Positions 35,727 through 44,214 of a stretch of DNA of 64,000 nt are shown here, in pieces. Within the stretch, counting starts at the first letter, position 1. Each line of letters starts with the position of its first letter. Made by a program: the position numbers and the translations under genes. The notes under the pieces are model-generated. The model was not told where the DNA came from. It did no database searches and saw nothing but the letters and a program-made list of their open reading frames with translations. Source of the DNA: UBA2033 sp035345875 (GTDB lineage: Bacteria; Spirochaetota; Leptospiria; Leptospirales; Leptospiraceae); contig DAORDH010000001.1 of the NCBI GenBank assembly GCA_035345875.1, positions 186,001 through 250,000 of the forward strand, in the 5' to 3' direction.

Positions 35727-36954
35727 GATAAATATGTGCTTTAAAATAATTTCCTTCTGGAAATGTATCTAGAATAGGATGATCGATTTCATTTTTTAAT
35801 CGAATTGGATTCTTTACCTTCCGCCCTGATTCAGAAATAGCTTCTTTACAAATTCTTTCAAAATCATTTGGATGAATTCGATTCGAACAAGAACAGAGTA
35901 TAAGTGTTCCTTTATTTGCAAGATTTGGAATCGTTTCTTTGATTAATTTTTTATAAATTTTTCTAGCAGTTTCTTTGTCTTTTTCACTGGCTGTTAGGTT
36001 TGGTGGATCGATGATGATTACATCATAAATTGTCTTTTCTTTTTCTAAGGTTTCTTTTAAATTTTTAAAAATGTCTAATTTTATTATTCTATGATTACCG
36101 ATTTTAGTTTCTGATTCAGTTAGAAGTTTTAGATCTTTTTCTTTCCGTAAATTCCATTCCTGAACCAAAATTGCTTTTCTACTTGCATCGATTGAAATAA
36201 TTTCTTTTGCTTCTGCTCTTTCTAAACAGATAGATAATAAACCATTAGAGGAAAATAGATTTAGTATCTTTTTACTAGCAAAATATTCTTTATGATTTAA
36301 GATATAGTCTCTTAGATTTCGTATATCGTTGTAAATGCCAGACTTTTGACCGAATGGATCAATCCAATAAGAGATACTTCGGTAGTTTATCTTGACCCAA
36401 TCCGTTTTTATTCCTCTTAAGATTCTAGGAACTGCTTCTTTGGTTTCAAAGCCTGTGCGTTTTGGAACCGATTGCAGAATGGTTTCAGGTTTTAATTTAA
36501 TTCGATTGTCTTTTTTAAATAGATAAAATAAATATCGACCTATATAACGAGCAAAACTTTCTAGAGACTTTGCATAGCACATTATTACTAAACAATTTCC
36601 ATGCCCATCGATGGTCACTCCAGGGAGACTATCGTTTTCTCCATGAATCCATCGGATACTATCTGTTTGTGAAAGAAGTGGAATTCGTTTCTCCATCCTC
36701 TTTTGTATTTTTTGTTGTAAAATTTCTAAGGAAAAATTTTCTCCAAAATAAATAATTCTAACTGCAATGAGTCCTGTCTTTGCATAAATCCCGACACCTA
36801 ATTCTTTATTGCCTGCACCGATTAGTAAAATCCAGTCTCCATCTTTTAAAGATTTTTCATACCGAGTGAATTTGTTTCTAAAAATCCAAGGATGACCACC
36901 TAAAACTAACATGGCTGTTGAATTTGTGAGTTGAATTGGAATTAAATTTTTCAA
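35707..36954 (-). CDS. class I SAM rRNA methyltransferase (RlmI/RlmK-like)
   Basis: A 415-residue protein in the order PUA domain (about 1-75, with GHPWIFRNKF and KELGVGIYAKTGLIAVRII), linking region with RWIHGENDSLPGVTID, and a Rossmann methyltransferase (about 195-415) with SAM motif ILNLFSSNGLLSI and catalytic IIDPPNLT. This layout matches RlmI-type m5C methyltransferases of 23S rRNA. The motif-IV DPPN fits; the expected following Cys is in CSCSN. It overlaps rluE by 20 bp. It lies downstream of gltA with a hairpin repeat between. Confidence 0.86.
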   Translation of the reverse strand: MKNLIPIQLTNSTAMLVLGGHPWIFRNKFTRYEKSLKDGDWILLIGAGNKELGVGIYAKTGLIAVRIIYFGENFSLEILQQKIQKRMEKRIPLLSQTDSIRWIHGENDSLPGVTIDGHGNCLVIMCYAKSLESFARYIGRYLFYLFKKDNRIKLKPETILQSVPKRTGFETKEAVPRILRGIKTDWVKINYRSISYWIDPFGQKSGIYNDIRNLRDYILNHKEYFASKKILNLFSSNGLLSICLERAEAKEIISIDASRKAILVQEWNLRKEKDLKLLTESETKIGNHRIIKLDIFKNLKETLEKEKTIYDVIIIDPPNLTASEKDKETARKIYKKLIKETIPNLANKGTLILCSCSNRIHPNDFERICKEAISESGRKVKNPIRLKNEIDHPILDTFPEGNYFKAHIYHDLSSL

Positions 36955-37053
36955 AGCAAATAAAGGGTTTTATGAGTTAAAGAAAAAGTTCGATTACTCT
37001 TGGTAATCTATGAAAGTTATGCGTGCACAAAATCTAGTATAACAAAAATTTTT

Positions 37054-37110
37054 AAAGATCACCACAAATATCCCATCGGTGTTTATCCGTGTTTATCAGT
37101 GGTAATCTTT
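37054..37110. repeat. hairpin repeat, copy B
   Basis: AAAGATCACCAC (37054-37065) pairs with GTGGTAATCTTT (37099-37110) with one mismatch, around a 33-nt loop that includes CATCGGTGTTTATCC. The outer arms share GAT-ACCAC/GTGGTAATC with the palindrome at 35056-35158, and TATCGGTG in that copy resembles CATCGGTG here. On the minus strand, after gltA, the stem is followed by TTTAAAAATTTTTG, so it may serve as a terminator. Confidence 0.62.
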
Positions 37111-37129
37111 TTCTTAAATCAATGAACGG

Positions 37130-38419
37130 TTAAGCGTTCTTTTTAGCATCCTCGTAAGATACTTCTGTTGGTCCAACATAGATTTGTCTTGGTCTACCGA
37201 TTTTCATATCAGGAGATTCAATCATTTCTTTCCATTGTGCAATCCAACCAGGTAGTCTTCCCATTGCAAACATAACTGTAAACATGTTTGTAGGAATACC
37301 TAACGCACGATAGATGATACCACTGTAAAAATCTACGTTCGGATATAGTTTTCTATCAACGAAGTATTGGTCTTTTAGAGCTGCTTCTTCCAACTCTTTT
37401 GCAATGTCAAGAAGTGGATCTTTGATACCCATTTTAAGAAGTACACTATCGCATGCCTTTTTGATAATCTTTGCTCTTGGATCAAAGTTTTTATAAACTC
37501 TATGTCCAAAACCACTCAATCGGAAAGTAGAATTTTTATCTTTTGCTTTTGTTACAACTTCTTTTACTGACATTCCACTTTGTTTAATTTCAGTGAGCAT
37601 TTCCAATACTTCTTGGTTTGCTCCTCCATGTCTTGGTCCCCATAGAGCGCAGATACCAGAAGAAATAGCTGCATAGATATTCGCAAGACTAGAACCTACA
37701 AGTCTTACAGTGGATGTGGAACAATTTTGTTCATGGTCAGCATGTAAAATTAAAAGTAAGTTGAGTGCTTTTACAATCTCTGCATCTATTTTATATTCTT
37801 CAGCTGGAACTGAAAACATCATATTTAAGAAATTTGCGCAATAGTCCAAAGAATTCTTCGGATGAACCGCAGGCTGTCCAATTGACTTTTTATAAGAAAA
37901 AGCAGCGATAGTCGGAAACTTAGCTAAAAGTCTTCGAATCGAAATTTCTCTATGTTCAGGGTTCTCTGGATCGTATGAATCTTGGTAATAAGTTGAAAGT
38001 GATGCAATGATACAAGACATGATTGCCATTGGATGAGCATCTTTTGGAAAGCCACTGAAGAGTCGTTTTAGATCTTCATGAATTAATGTATGTTTAGTAA
38101 GAGATTCATTCCAAACATTTAGTTCTGAGTGATTAGGTAATTTTCCGTAGATTAATAAATATGCTACTTCGGTAAAAGTAGACTTTTCTGCAAGTTGTTC
38201 GATTGGAATCCCACGATAACGCAGAATGCCAAGTTCTCCATCTAGAAAAGTAATCGAACTGGTGCAAGCGCCTGTATTTAAATATCCACTATCAATAGTA
38301 ACATATCCAGTTTGTGCACGTAATTTTGTAATATCAATTGCTTTTTCTTTTTCCGACCCTTCGATTACTGGTAATTCGTAATCTTTGTCGCCTATCTTGA
38401 GAATAGCCTTTTCTGCCAT
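37130..38419 (-). CDS. gltA: citrate synthase
   Basis: Condenses acetyl-CoA with oxaloacetate at the entry to the TCA cycle. Catalytic residues fit the type II family: His in HADHEQNCSTSTVR, His in GFGHRVYKNFDPRAK, Asp in LYPNVDFYSG, with WGPRHGGANQ between. The ATG at 38419 follows AAAGGATG and gives 429 residues, normal for the hexameric type; the longer frame from 38452 adds eleven residues without ribosome binding site support. It is divergent from the subtilase gene. Confidence 0.95.
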   Translation of the reverse strand: MAEKAILKIGDKDYELPVIEGSEKEKAIDITKLRAQTGYVTIDSGYLNTGACTSSITFLDGELGILRYRGIPIEQLAEKSTFTEVAYLLIYGKLPNHSELNVWNESLTKHTLIHEDLKRLFSGFPKDAHPMAIMSCIIASLSTYYQDSYDPENPEHREISIRRLLAKFPTIAAFSYKKSIGQPAVHPKNSLDYCANFLNMMFSVPAEEYKIDAEIVKALNLLLILHADHEQNCSTSTVRLVGSSLANIYAAISSGICALWGPRHGGANQEVLEMLTEIKQSGMSVKEVVTKAKDKNSTFRLSGFGHRVYKNFDPRAKIIKKACDSVLLKMGIKDPLLDIAKELEEAALKDQYFVDRKLYPNVDFYSGIIYRALGIPTNMFTVMFAMGRLPGWIAQWKEMIESPDMKIGRPRQIYVGPTEVSYEDAKKNA

Positions 38420-38559
38420 AATTAACATCCTTTTATGAAATTTAGAATTCAAGTAGATATAAAAAAGGAGTGGAAGATTTAGTAAAACAAAATTTTTAGA
38501 TCAATGATTTTCTGTGATAATTGTTTGCTTTCTGTTTTTAAAATTTAAATATAGATTTT

Positions 38560-40353
38560 ATGTTTATCCAAAATGGTATCCGCATTTATTTAATTCTATC
38601 CCTATTAATCTTTTTCCCAAATTGCAAACAGGAAAAGAAAAATAATCTTCTGCCTTTGGGAATGCTATTTCTATATTCGCAGAGCCAAGCTAGATCTTCC
38701 AATTGTAATTATAATGATTTCACTACAGATGGAAGTTCGGATCCGTATTTGTCTTCTCAATGGTATTATAGTAATTCAGGAGAGGATTTAAATCCTAGTT
38801 CTGTCTGGAATTCAAATAGGGGGGAAAGAGTTCGGGTCGCTGTAGTCGATGATGGTTTAGATATTTACCATGAAGATTTGACTTCGAATGTAGTTCCAGG
38901 TGGAAGTTATAATTTTGGGGTTGGCTATTATGGTTTTTCAACTTCTCTTTCTGACCCATTTAGTGTTGTAGCTACTCATGGAACGGCTGTTGGTGGAGTG
39001 ATTGGGGCTAGAGATAAAAACGGATTGGGAATTGCTGGTATTGCTCCAAGATCCTGTTTAGTTGGATACAATGTTTTAGTAAATTCGACAGATGCAAATA
39101 CCTATACTGCCATGACTTATAACGCATCTGATGTTTCGGTATCCAATAATAGCTGGGGCGCAACCGATGGAAATGGAAAGACAGCCGCTAATAGTTCCCT
39201 TTGGGCAAGCGGTGTGGATCTAGGCGTAACAACTGGTAGAAATGGAAAGGGAACTGTATATTTTTGGGCAGCTGGAAACGGAGCCAATACGAATAATGCG
39301 ACAGCCGCTAGCGGAGTTTCTGCCTATCCAGCTGGAAGTTTAGAAACTGATAATTCCAATTATGATGGACAAGCAAATTATTATGGAGTCGCTGCAGTCT
39401 GTGCACTAACGGATGATGGGAAAAGAGTAAACTACTCTGAAAAAGGAGCAAATCTATGGGTATGTGGATATGCGCAAAAAACAAATTATTCTACTACCCA
39501 AGACGGAATTTGGACAACCGATATAACTGGCTATGATGGTTATAATCCTCTTCCATCAGATTATTTAGCAAGTGGTTATTCTCAAAGTAAACAACTCTCA
39601 AATTATAATTATAGTAAAATTTTCAATGGAACTTCAGGAGCCACTCCAATGGCGACTGCTACGGCAGCTTTACTTGTAAATGCAAATCCAAATTTGGGAT
39701 GGAGAGATGTTAAATTGATTTTGGCAGAATCAGCTCGAAAAAATGATCCAACTGATTCCGATTGGCTCACAAATGCAGGATCTAAGATTTCTAGTTCTGG
39801 AACTCCCTATAATATAAATCATAAATATGGGTTTGGGGTAATCGATATTAACCGCGCTGTAACTCTAGCTAAAACTTGGACGAATGTTGGAACTATGCTA
39901 CAATATGCAACCTCAACTATCACAGCAAATGCTAGTTTTTCCAATAATACAACATTAGCTGCTGGAGCCTCAAGTTCTGTTAATATTACAAGTAGCAATA
40001 CATCCATTACAAAAATTGAATTTATTGAGATAACAGTAACTACAGCAAGTGCTGATGCATCTGATTTAGAAATTGCACTTACTTCTCCACAAGGAACGTC
40101 AAGCACTTTAGCAGAGGCGCATATTTGTAGTGTTGGTTCGAATACCTATCCTTCTAGCACAAGTCAGGTAGGTGCCTGTGGAAATTATTCTGGATGGGTT
40201 TTTGGAACATCTAGGCATTTAGGAGAAACTCCTATCGGAACTTGGACATTGAGAGTAGCCGATAGGCGATCTGGAACCGGAAGTTCTTCTGGATGGGGAA
40301 ATGGAGGAACACTTACAAGTTGGAAAATAAAATTTTACGGGAGAGCAAATTAA
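38560..40353 (+). CDS. subtilisin/kexin-like lipoprotein protease with P domain
   Basis: An S8 serine protease. Catalytic triad: Asp97 (AVVDDGLD), His140 (THGTAVGG), Ser359 (GTSGATPMA), with oxyanion Asn240 (WAAGNGA). The signal peptide ends FFPNC (Cys22; a loose lipobox, acceptable in leptospires), so the enzyme is probably lipid-anchored. The C-terminal 150 residues (about 450-597) look like a proprotein-convertase P domain (LEIALTSPQGTSSTL, GTWTLRVADRRSGTG, GTLTSWKIKFYG). The catalytic part starts almost at once after the signal (SSDPYLSSQWYYSNSG), so there is no room for an N-terminal prodomain. The next gene, with no gap, appears to encode one. Confidence 0.92.
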   Translation: MFIQNGIRIYLILSLLIFFPNCKQEKKNNLLPLGMLFLYSQSQARSSNCNYNDFTTDGSSDPYLSSQWYYSNSGEDLNPSSVWNSNRGERVRVAVVDDGLDIYHEDLTSNVVPGGSYNFGVGYYGFSTSLSDPFSVVATHGTAVGGVIGARDKNGLGIAGIAPRSCLVGYNVLVNSTDANTYTAMTYNASDVSVSNNSWGATDGNGKTAANSSLWASGVDLGVTTGRNGKGTVYFWAAGNGANTNNATAASGVSAYPAGSLETDNSNYDGQANYYGVAAVCALTDDGKRVNYSEKGANLWVCGYAQKTNYSTTQDGIWTTDITGYDGYNPLPSDYLASGYSQSKQLSNYNYSKIFNGTSGATPMATATAALLVNANPNLGWRDVKLILAESARKNDPTDSDWLTNAGSKISSSGTPYNINHKYGFGVIDINRAVTLAKTWTNVGTMLQYATSTITANASFSNNTTLAAGASSSVNITSSNTSITKIEFIEITVTTASADASDLEIALTSPQGTSSTLAEAHICSVGSNTYPSSTSQVGACGNYSGWVFGTSRHLGETPIGTWTLRVADRRSGTGSSSGWGNGGTLTSWKIKFYGRAN

Positions 40354-40899
40354 ATGAAGGTATTTATAAATAATAGATCTTTATACTTAGTTGTGATTTT
40401 TTTAACGAGCGCTTTATCGATATTAGCCGAACCAAAGGCTTTAACATGGAAAGAGGGAGAAAGAGAACATTTAATCTATCTAAGTCAAGATTATATAGCA
40501 GAGATAGATCCTCCAAAATCTGAGAATAAAGAGAGGAATATACGGATTATCCCCATCTCGGATACGAAACTTAAATCAGCTCTTGCAAAAGGAAACCTAC
40601 CTTCAAATTATCAGGGAACTCATTCAGAAGTATTTGAGGATGGGAATAGTCGGAGAAAGATGACACTTCCTGGTGATATATTTGTAGAATTCGAGGAATC
40701 CTGGACAGAAAAGAATGTGAAAGATTGGGCAGATACAGAAAATTTAATACTTATTTCAAAATTCCCTGGAATCAAAAACATTTACCGTTTTAAGACAGAC
40801 CCAGGAATTAAAAGCCTGAATCTAGCAAATACTATTTTGACAAAAGCTGGCGTGAAAGCCGCTTATCCGAATTGGTGGAGAGAGTTTGTAAGGAGGTAG
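40354..40899 (+). CDS. secreted protein with subtilase-prodomain-like C terminus
   Basis: A 181-residue protein with a signal peptide (VVIFLTSALSILAEP). Residues about 105-181 match the general pattern of subtilase propeptides (inhibitor I9-like and fervidolysin-type): GDIFVEFEESWTEKNVKDWAD (family: ILVKFKxGxxxxxVxxL), a central LISKFPGIKNIYRFKT, an amphipathic helix SLNLANTILTK, and the ending AGVKAAYPNWW (family: GVxxAEPNY). The first 100 mature residues have no match I know. It starts at the base after the protease stop, so the two are translationally coupled. I infer a chaperone or inhibitor acting on the protease in trans; this is not shown by sequence alone. Confidence 0.72.
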   Translation: MKVFINNRSLYLVVIFLTSALSILAEPKALTWKEGEREHLIYLSQDYIAEIDPPKSENKERNIRIIPISDTKLKSALAKGNLPSNYQGTHSEVFEDGNSRRKMTLPGDIFVEFEESWTEKNVKDWADTENLILISKFPGIKNIYRFKTDPGIKSLNLANTILTKAGVKAAYPNWWREFVRR

Positions 40900-40918
40900 A
40901 AGATTTTTATTCTTCTAC
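40896..40918. terminator. hairpin between convergent stops
   Basis: GTAGAAGA (40896-40903) and TCTTCTAC (40911-40918) form a perfect 8-bp stem around a T-rich 7-nt loop. It covers the stop codons of both convergent genes (TAG at 40897-40899 and, on the minus strand, TAA at 40909-40907). The T-tract on the plus strand is weak, so a two-way terminator is plausible but unproven. Confidence 0.45.
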
Positions 40919-41743
40919 TTTGATTCCTAATTTTTTCTTTAATTCAATATTTTCTTTGATCAGATCTTTGATTTCTTGTTCTGAGTATTTAAAGATTCTA
41001 TCATGGGCTCTTAGAATTTTATCCATATTCATTTCTTCAATTCTAGAATATTGTAATGCTTTTTCGGTAGCTTCTTGAATTTCAATCGCTTCTTTTAATT
41101 CTTTTTCTCGAAGTAAATCTAATTTTTCATTTGCTTTAATAGTCTCCACAAGTGTCAACATTTCCGCTTCACGCATTTCATTTACACGCATGATTGCTTG
41201 GCTTACTTCATTATTGTAGGATTTAATTTTGGATTCATACTCTAACATTTTTTCGAAGGCATGTATAATATCTTGTGAATTTTTATATTCTGCATGCGCC
41301 AATTCAAATAGCCCTTCGAAGAATCCAACGTTTTGTAAACAGCCAGATCCAATTTCTACTGCAGATGTTTTATAGAATTCTGCCTGAATTGTTTTTTCCA
41401 TAATGAGTTTTAATTCTTTTTTTCGGATAGGACTCTCTAGTAATTCTAAATTTCCTTTGTTCGCTGTATTGATTTGAATTGGGGTATTGCCTACTTGGGA
41501 TAGAAGTAACAAGGAGATCTCAGATCTACTTCCAAACATTTTAATAAATTCATATTCAATTGGGGACCATTCTTCCTGTTTTGCACTAATAAAAAAGAGA
41601 TTAATTTCCTGTGGATTCAATTCTATACTTTTAAATTCCTTTAGAGGCACATTATTAATCAAGATGGCAAGTTTTGGATGCTTCCATAATTCTACAGGAA
41701 ATTCTACACCATTTGAGATATTCCAGATAATTGACTTTTTCAT
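40907..41743 (-). CDS. protein with receiver-like N terminus and long coiled coil
   Basis: A 278-residue cytosolic protein. Residues 1 to about 130 alternate strand and helix (KLAILINNVPL, INLFFISAKQEEW, ISLLLLSQVG, LESPIRKKELKLIMEKTI) like a degenerate response-regulator receiver, ending with a P-I-x-x-x-E-L step, but no phospho-acceptor Asp is evident. From about 170 to the end it is a charged coiled coil (Glu/Lys heptads), finishing KKLGIKVEE. LpxD in this window ends with the same nine residues. The function is unknown; a scaffold or signalling adaptor is possible. Confidence 0.65.
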   Translation of the reverse strand: MKKSIIWNISNGVEFPVELWKHPKLAILINNVPLKEFKSIELNPQEINLFFISAKQEEWSPIEYEFIKMFGSRSEISLLLLSQVGNTPIQINTANKGNLELLESPIRKKELKLIMEKTIQAEFYKTSAVEIGSGCLQNVGFFEGLFELAHAEYKNSQDIIHAFEKMLEYESKIKSYNNEVSQAIMRVNEMREAEMLTLVETIKANEKLDLLREKELKEAIEIQEATEKALQYSRIEEMNMDKILRAHDRIFKYSEQEIKDLIKENIELKKKLGIKVEE

Positions 41744-41994
41744 ATATCTTATCCTTTTTTGTATAAATGTTTTTGAGACCTTGAAAATTAAAAATCTCTA
41801 GCTTGAGATTCATGATTGCAGTTCTAGAAATTTTTTAAAGCATAATTTATTGTGTTTCAGTCTAGATAGAATCAGTAGAATCTTTTTGTTTGATCAAAAC
41901 TAGTAAAAATGACGAAATCTTTCTATGCAAACTATTTACTTTTAATCCTCTAAATCTTTTATAGAATAATAAGGATAAAAAGATCTTAATTCTT

Positions 41995-42324
41995 ATGGTA
42001 ACAATTTTATTACTTACAGTCTCAAATATATTTATGACATTTGCTTGGTATGGACATCTAAAATTTAAGCATTTAGATTTATGGAAAGTGATATTAGCAA
42101 GCTGGGGAATTGCTTTTTTTGAATACTGCCTGATGGTTCCAGCGAATCGTGTAGGTCATGGTAGATTTAATGCAACTGAATTGAAAACAATTCAAGAGGC
42201 AATTACTCTCATTGTATTTAGTATATTTTCTATTTTGTATCTAAAAGAAGAGTTTAAATGGAATTATGCTGTTGGTTTTTTACTCATTGTCCTTGCAGTA
42301 TATATAATTTTTAAAAAATGGTAA
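41995..42324 (+). CDS. DUF486-family small membrane protein
   Basis: A 109-residue protein with four membrane helices. It shows the DUF486 pattern: ASWGIAFFEYCLMVPANRVGH, then FNATELKTIQEAITLIVF and the ending YAVGFLLIVLAVYIIF. The family is a small relative of drug/metabolite transporters, with no proven substrate. It ends 6 bp before murF and may be cotranscribed with murF-purE-purK. Confidence 0.85.
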   Translation: MVTILLLTVSNIFMTFAWYGHLKFKHLDLWKVILASWGIAFFEYCLMVPANRVGHGRFNATELKTIQEAITLIVFSIFSILYLKEEFKWNYAVGFLLIVLAVYIIFKKW

Positions 42325-42330
42325 CATAAA

Positions 42331-43713
42331 ATGATAGAAACTTTTAATTATCCTCTCTTTACTATTCGCTCTCTTTTTAATGATTTTAGATGGACTGAAT
42401 CTGAAAGATTAAAATATATTACTACATCTTCTTCCGAAGTAAAAAATAATTCTCTCTTCGTCCCTCTCAGAGGGAATAGAGACGGACACGAATTTATACC
42501 AGATGCCTTAAAAAAAGGTGCCATTTCATTTTTATGTGAAAAAGACCATCCCATTCTAAAAGATTTAAATTTCGATGAAATTCAAAAGGCGATCATTGTG
42601 GATAACACACTGTATGCGCTAGGTAAATTAGCTACTTTTCATAGAAATAGATTTCAACCTTTTATTATTGGCATTACAGGTTCTAGCGGAAAAACAACTA
42701 CCAAAGAATTAATGGGATTGGTATCTGAAAGCATAGGAAAATCCAATGTAGTGATAACTGAAAAAAATTATAATAATGAAATAGGAGTTCCTTTTACATT
42801 ATTTAGAATTAACGAAAAAACAAAAATTGTGGTTTGTGAGATGGGAATGAATCACCTAAAAGAAATCTCAAGACTGACTGCAATGGTAAAACCTAGCATT
42901 GGTATGATAACTAACGTTGGTCCATGTCATATTGAAAACTTAGGCTCCTTAGAAAACATAGCAAGGGCAAAGGCGGAACTAATTGAAGGTATGCCGCCTA
43001 AATCTATTTTATATGTTCCAGAATCTATTTTACATAGAAATATATTTCAAGAGAAAGCAAAAGAATACAAAGTGATTCTAAAATCTTTTTCTCTGAATAA
43101 AAATCCGAATTTAGAAATTTTAGAAAGAAAGACGGATGGTTTTTTATTAAATCTATTTGGGACTTCTGTTCATTGGAAAATACCTGGTGATAAGATTTTA
43201 GAGAATCTATCTGGAGTTTTGGCAATTGCAAAGGAAATTCATTTTAGTTCAGAACAAATAAAAAAACAACTATCTTTATTTAAAGCAAAGGATAAAAGAT
43301 TTGTAGTAGAGAAAGGCTATTTTCATTTAATCAATGATACATATAATGCAAATCCAGATTCAATGGAATCATCTCTTTCTTCTCTAAAGCAAATATCAGA
43401 AGGAAAGAATTATTTTGCAATTTTAGGTGATATGAAAGAATTAGGAAAATTCTCTAAAAAATATCATGAACAAGTCGGGTTATTCTGTAGAAAATTAGGA
43501 TTATCTGGGCTTATAACATATGGAGCCGATGCAAAGTGGATTCAAAAAGAATTCTCTTCCAATAAAAACAACATTTCAAACTCCCATTTTGATTATGAGT
43601 CTATCGATGCGTTAGTCGAATATGCAAAGAAAAATATTCCGAAGGGAAGCTATGTGCTTGTGAAAGGATCAAGATCAATGAAAATGGAAAGAATAGTAGA
43701 GGGATTAAAATAA
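42331..43713 (+). CDS. murF: UDP-MurNAc-tripeptide:D-Ala-D-Ala ligase
   Basis: ATP-dependent addition of D-Ala-D-Ala to the UDP-muramyl tripeptide in the cytoplasm, the last soluble step of wall precursor synthesis. Motifs: ATP loop IGITGSSGKTTTKELMG, EMGMNHLKEIS, NDTYNANPDSMESSLSSL (central/C-terminal family block), AILGDMKELG, and LVKGSRSMKMERIV at the end. The 460 residues are full length. It lies away from the dcw cluster and directly ahead of purE with no gap. Confidence 0.95.
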   Translation: MIETFNYPLFTIRSLFNDFRWTESERLKYITTSSSEVKNNSLFVPLRGNRDGHEFIPDALKKGAISFLCEKDHPILKDLNFDEIQKAIIVDNTLYALGKLATFHRNRFQPFIIGITGSSGKTTTKELMGLVSESIGKSNVVITEKNYNNEIGVPFTLFRINEKTKIVVCEMGMNHLKEISRLTAMVKPSIGMITNVGPCHIENLGSLENIARAKAELIEGMPPKSILYVPESILHRNIFQEKAKEYKVILKSFSLNKNPNLEILERKTDGFLLNLFGTSVHWKIPGDKILENLSGVLAIAKEIHFSSEQIKKQLSLFKAKDKRFVVEKGYFHLINDTYNANPDSMESSLSSLKQISEGKNYFAILGDMKELGKFSKKYHEQVGLFCRKLGLSGLITYGADAKWIQKEFSSNKNNISNSHFDYESIDALVEYAKKNIPKGSYVLVKGSRSMKMERIVEGLK

Positions 43714-44214
43714 ATGAAAAAGAAAAATTCTCCGATAGTTGGTGTTATTATGGGATCTTTTTCTGATTATGAAACAATGAAAGAAGCTTGTAATATATTA
43801 GAAAGATTTCATATTTCCTATGAAAAGAAAATAGTTTCAGCTCATAGATCTCCTGATGTTATGTTTGATTATGCCAAGACAGCTGTCAAAAGAGGAATTA
43901 AAGTAATTATAGCCGGAGCAGGTGGCTCTGCTCATCTTCCAGGAATGGTTGCATCTCTCACCACTCTTCCAGTGTTAGGAGTTCCCATTCAGTCCAAGGC
44001 GTTAAGTGGTCTAGATAGTCTTTATTCTATTGTCCAAATGCCAGGAGGAATTCCTGTAGGAACTCTTGCGATAGGAAATGCAGGTGCGATCAATTCAGCA
44101 TTACTAGCAGTTAGAATACTTTCGATTGAAAATGATAAATTAAGAATCGAATTAGAGAAATATAGTAAGGAAATTAAAGAAGCTGCTCTTGCAAAAGAAA
44201 AGGATCTAATTTGA
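43714..44214 (+). CDS. purE: N5-CAIR mutase (PurE)
   Basis: Converts N5-carboxyaminoimidazole ribonucleotide to CAIR in purine synthesis. Motifs: GVIMGSFSDYETMKEA, IVSAHRSPDVMFDYA, IAGAGGSAHLPGMVASLTTLPVLGVP and MPGGIPVGTLAIGNAGA. The 166 residues and presence of purK mark it as class I PurE. It starts at the base after murF and overlaps purK by 4 bp. Confidence 0.96.
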   Translation: MKKKNSPIVGVIMGSFSDYETMKEACNILERFHISYEKKIVSAHRSPDVMFDYAKTAVKRGIKVIIAGAGGSAHLPGMVASLTTLPVLGVPIQSKALSGLDSLYSIVQMPGGIPVGTLAIGNAGAINSALLAVRILSIENDKLRIELEKYSKEIKEAALAKEKDLI

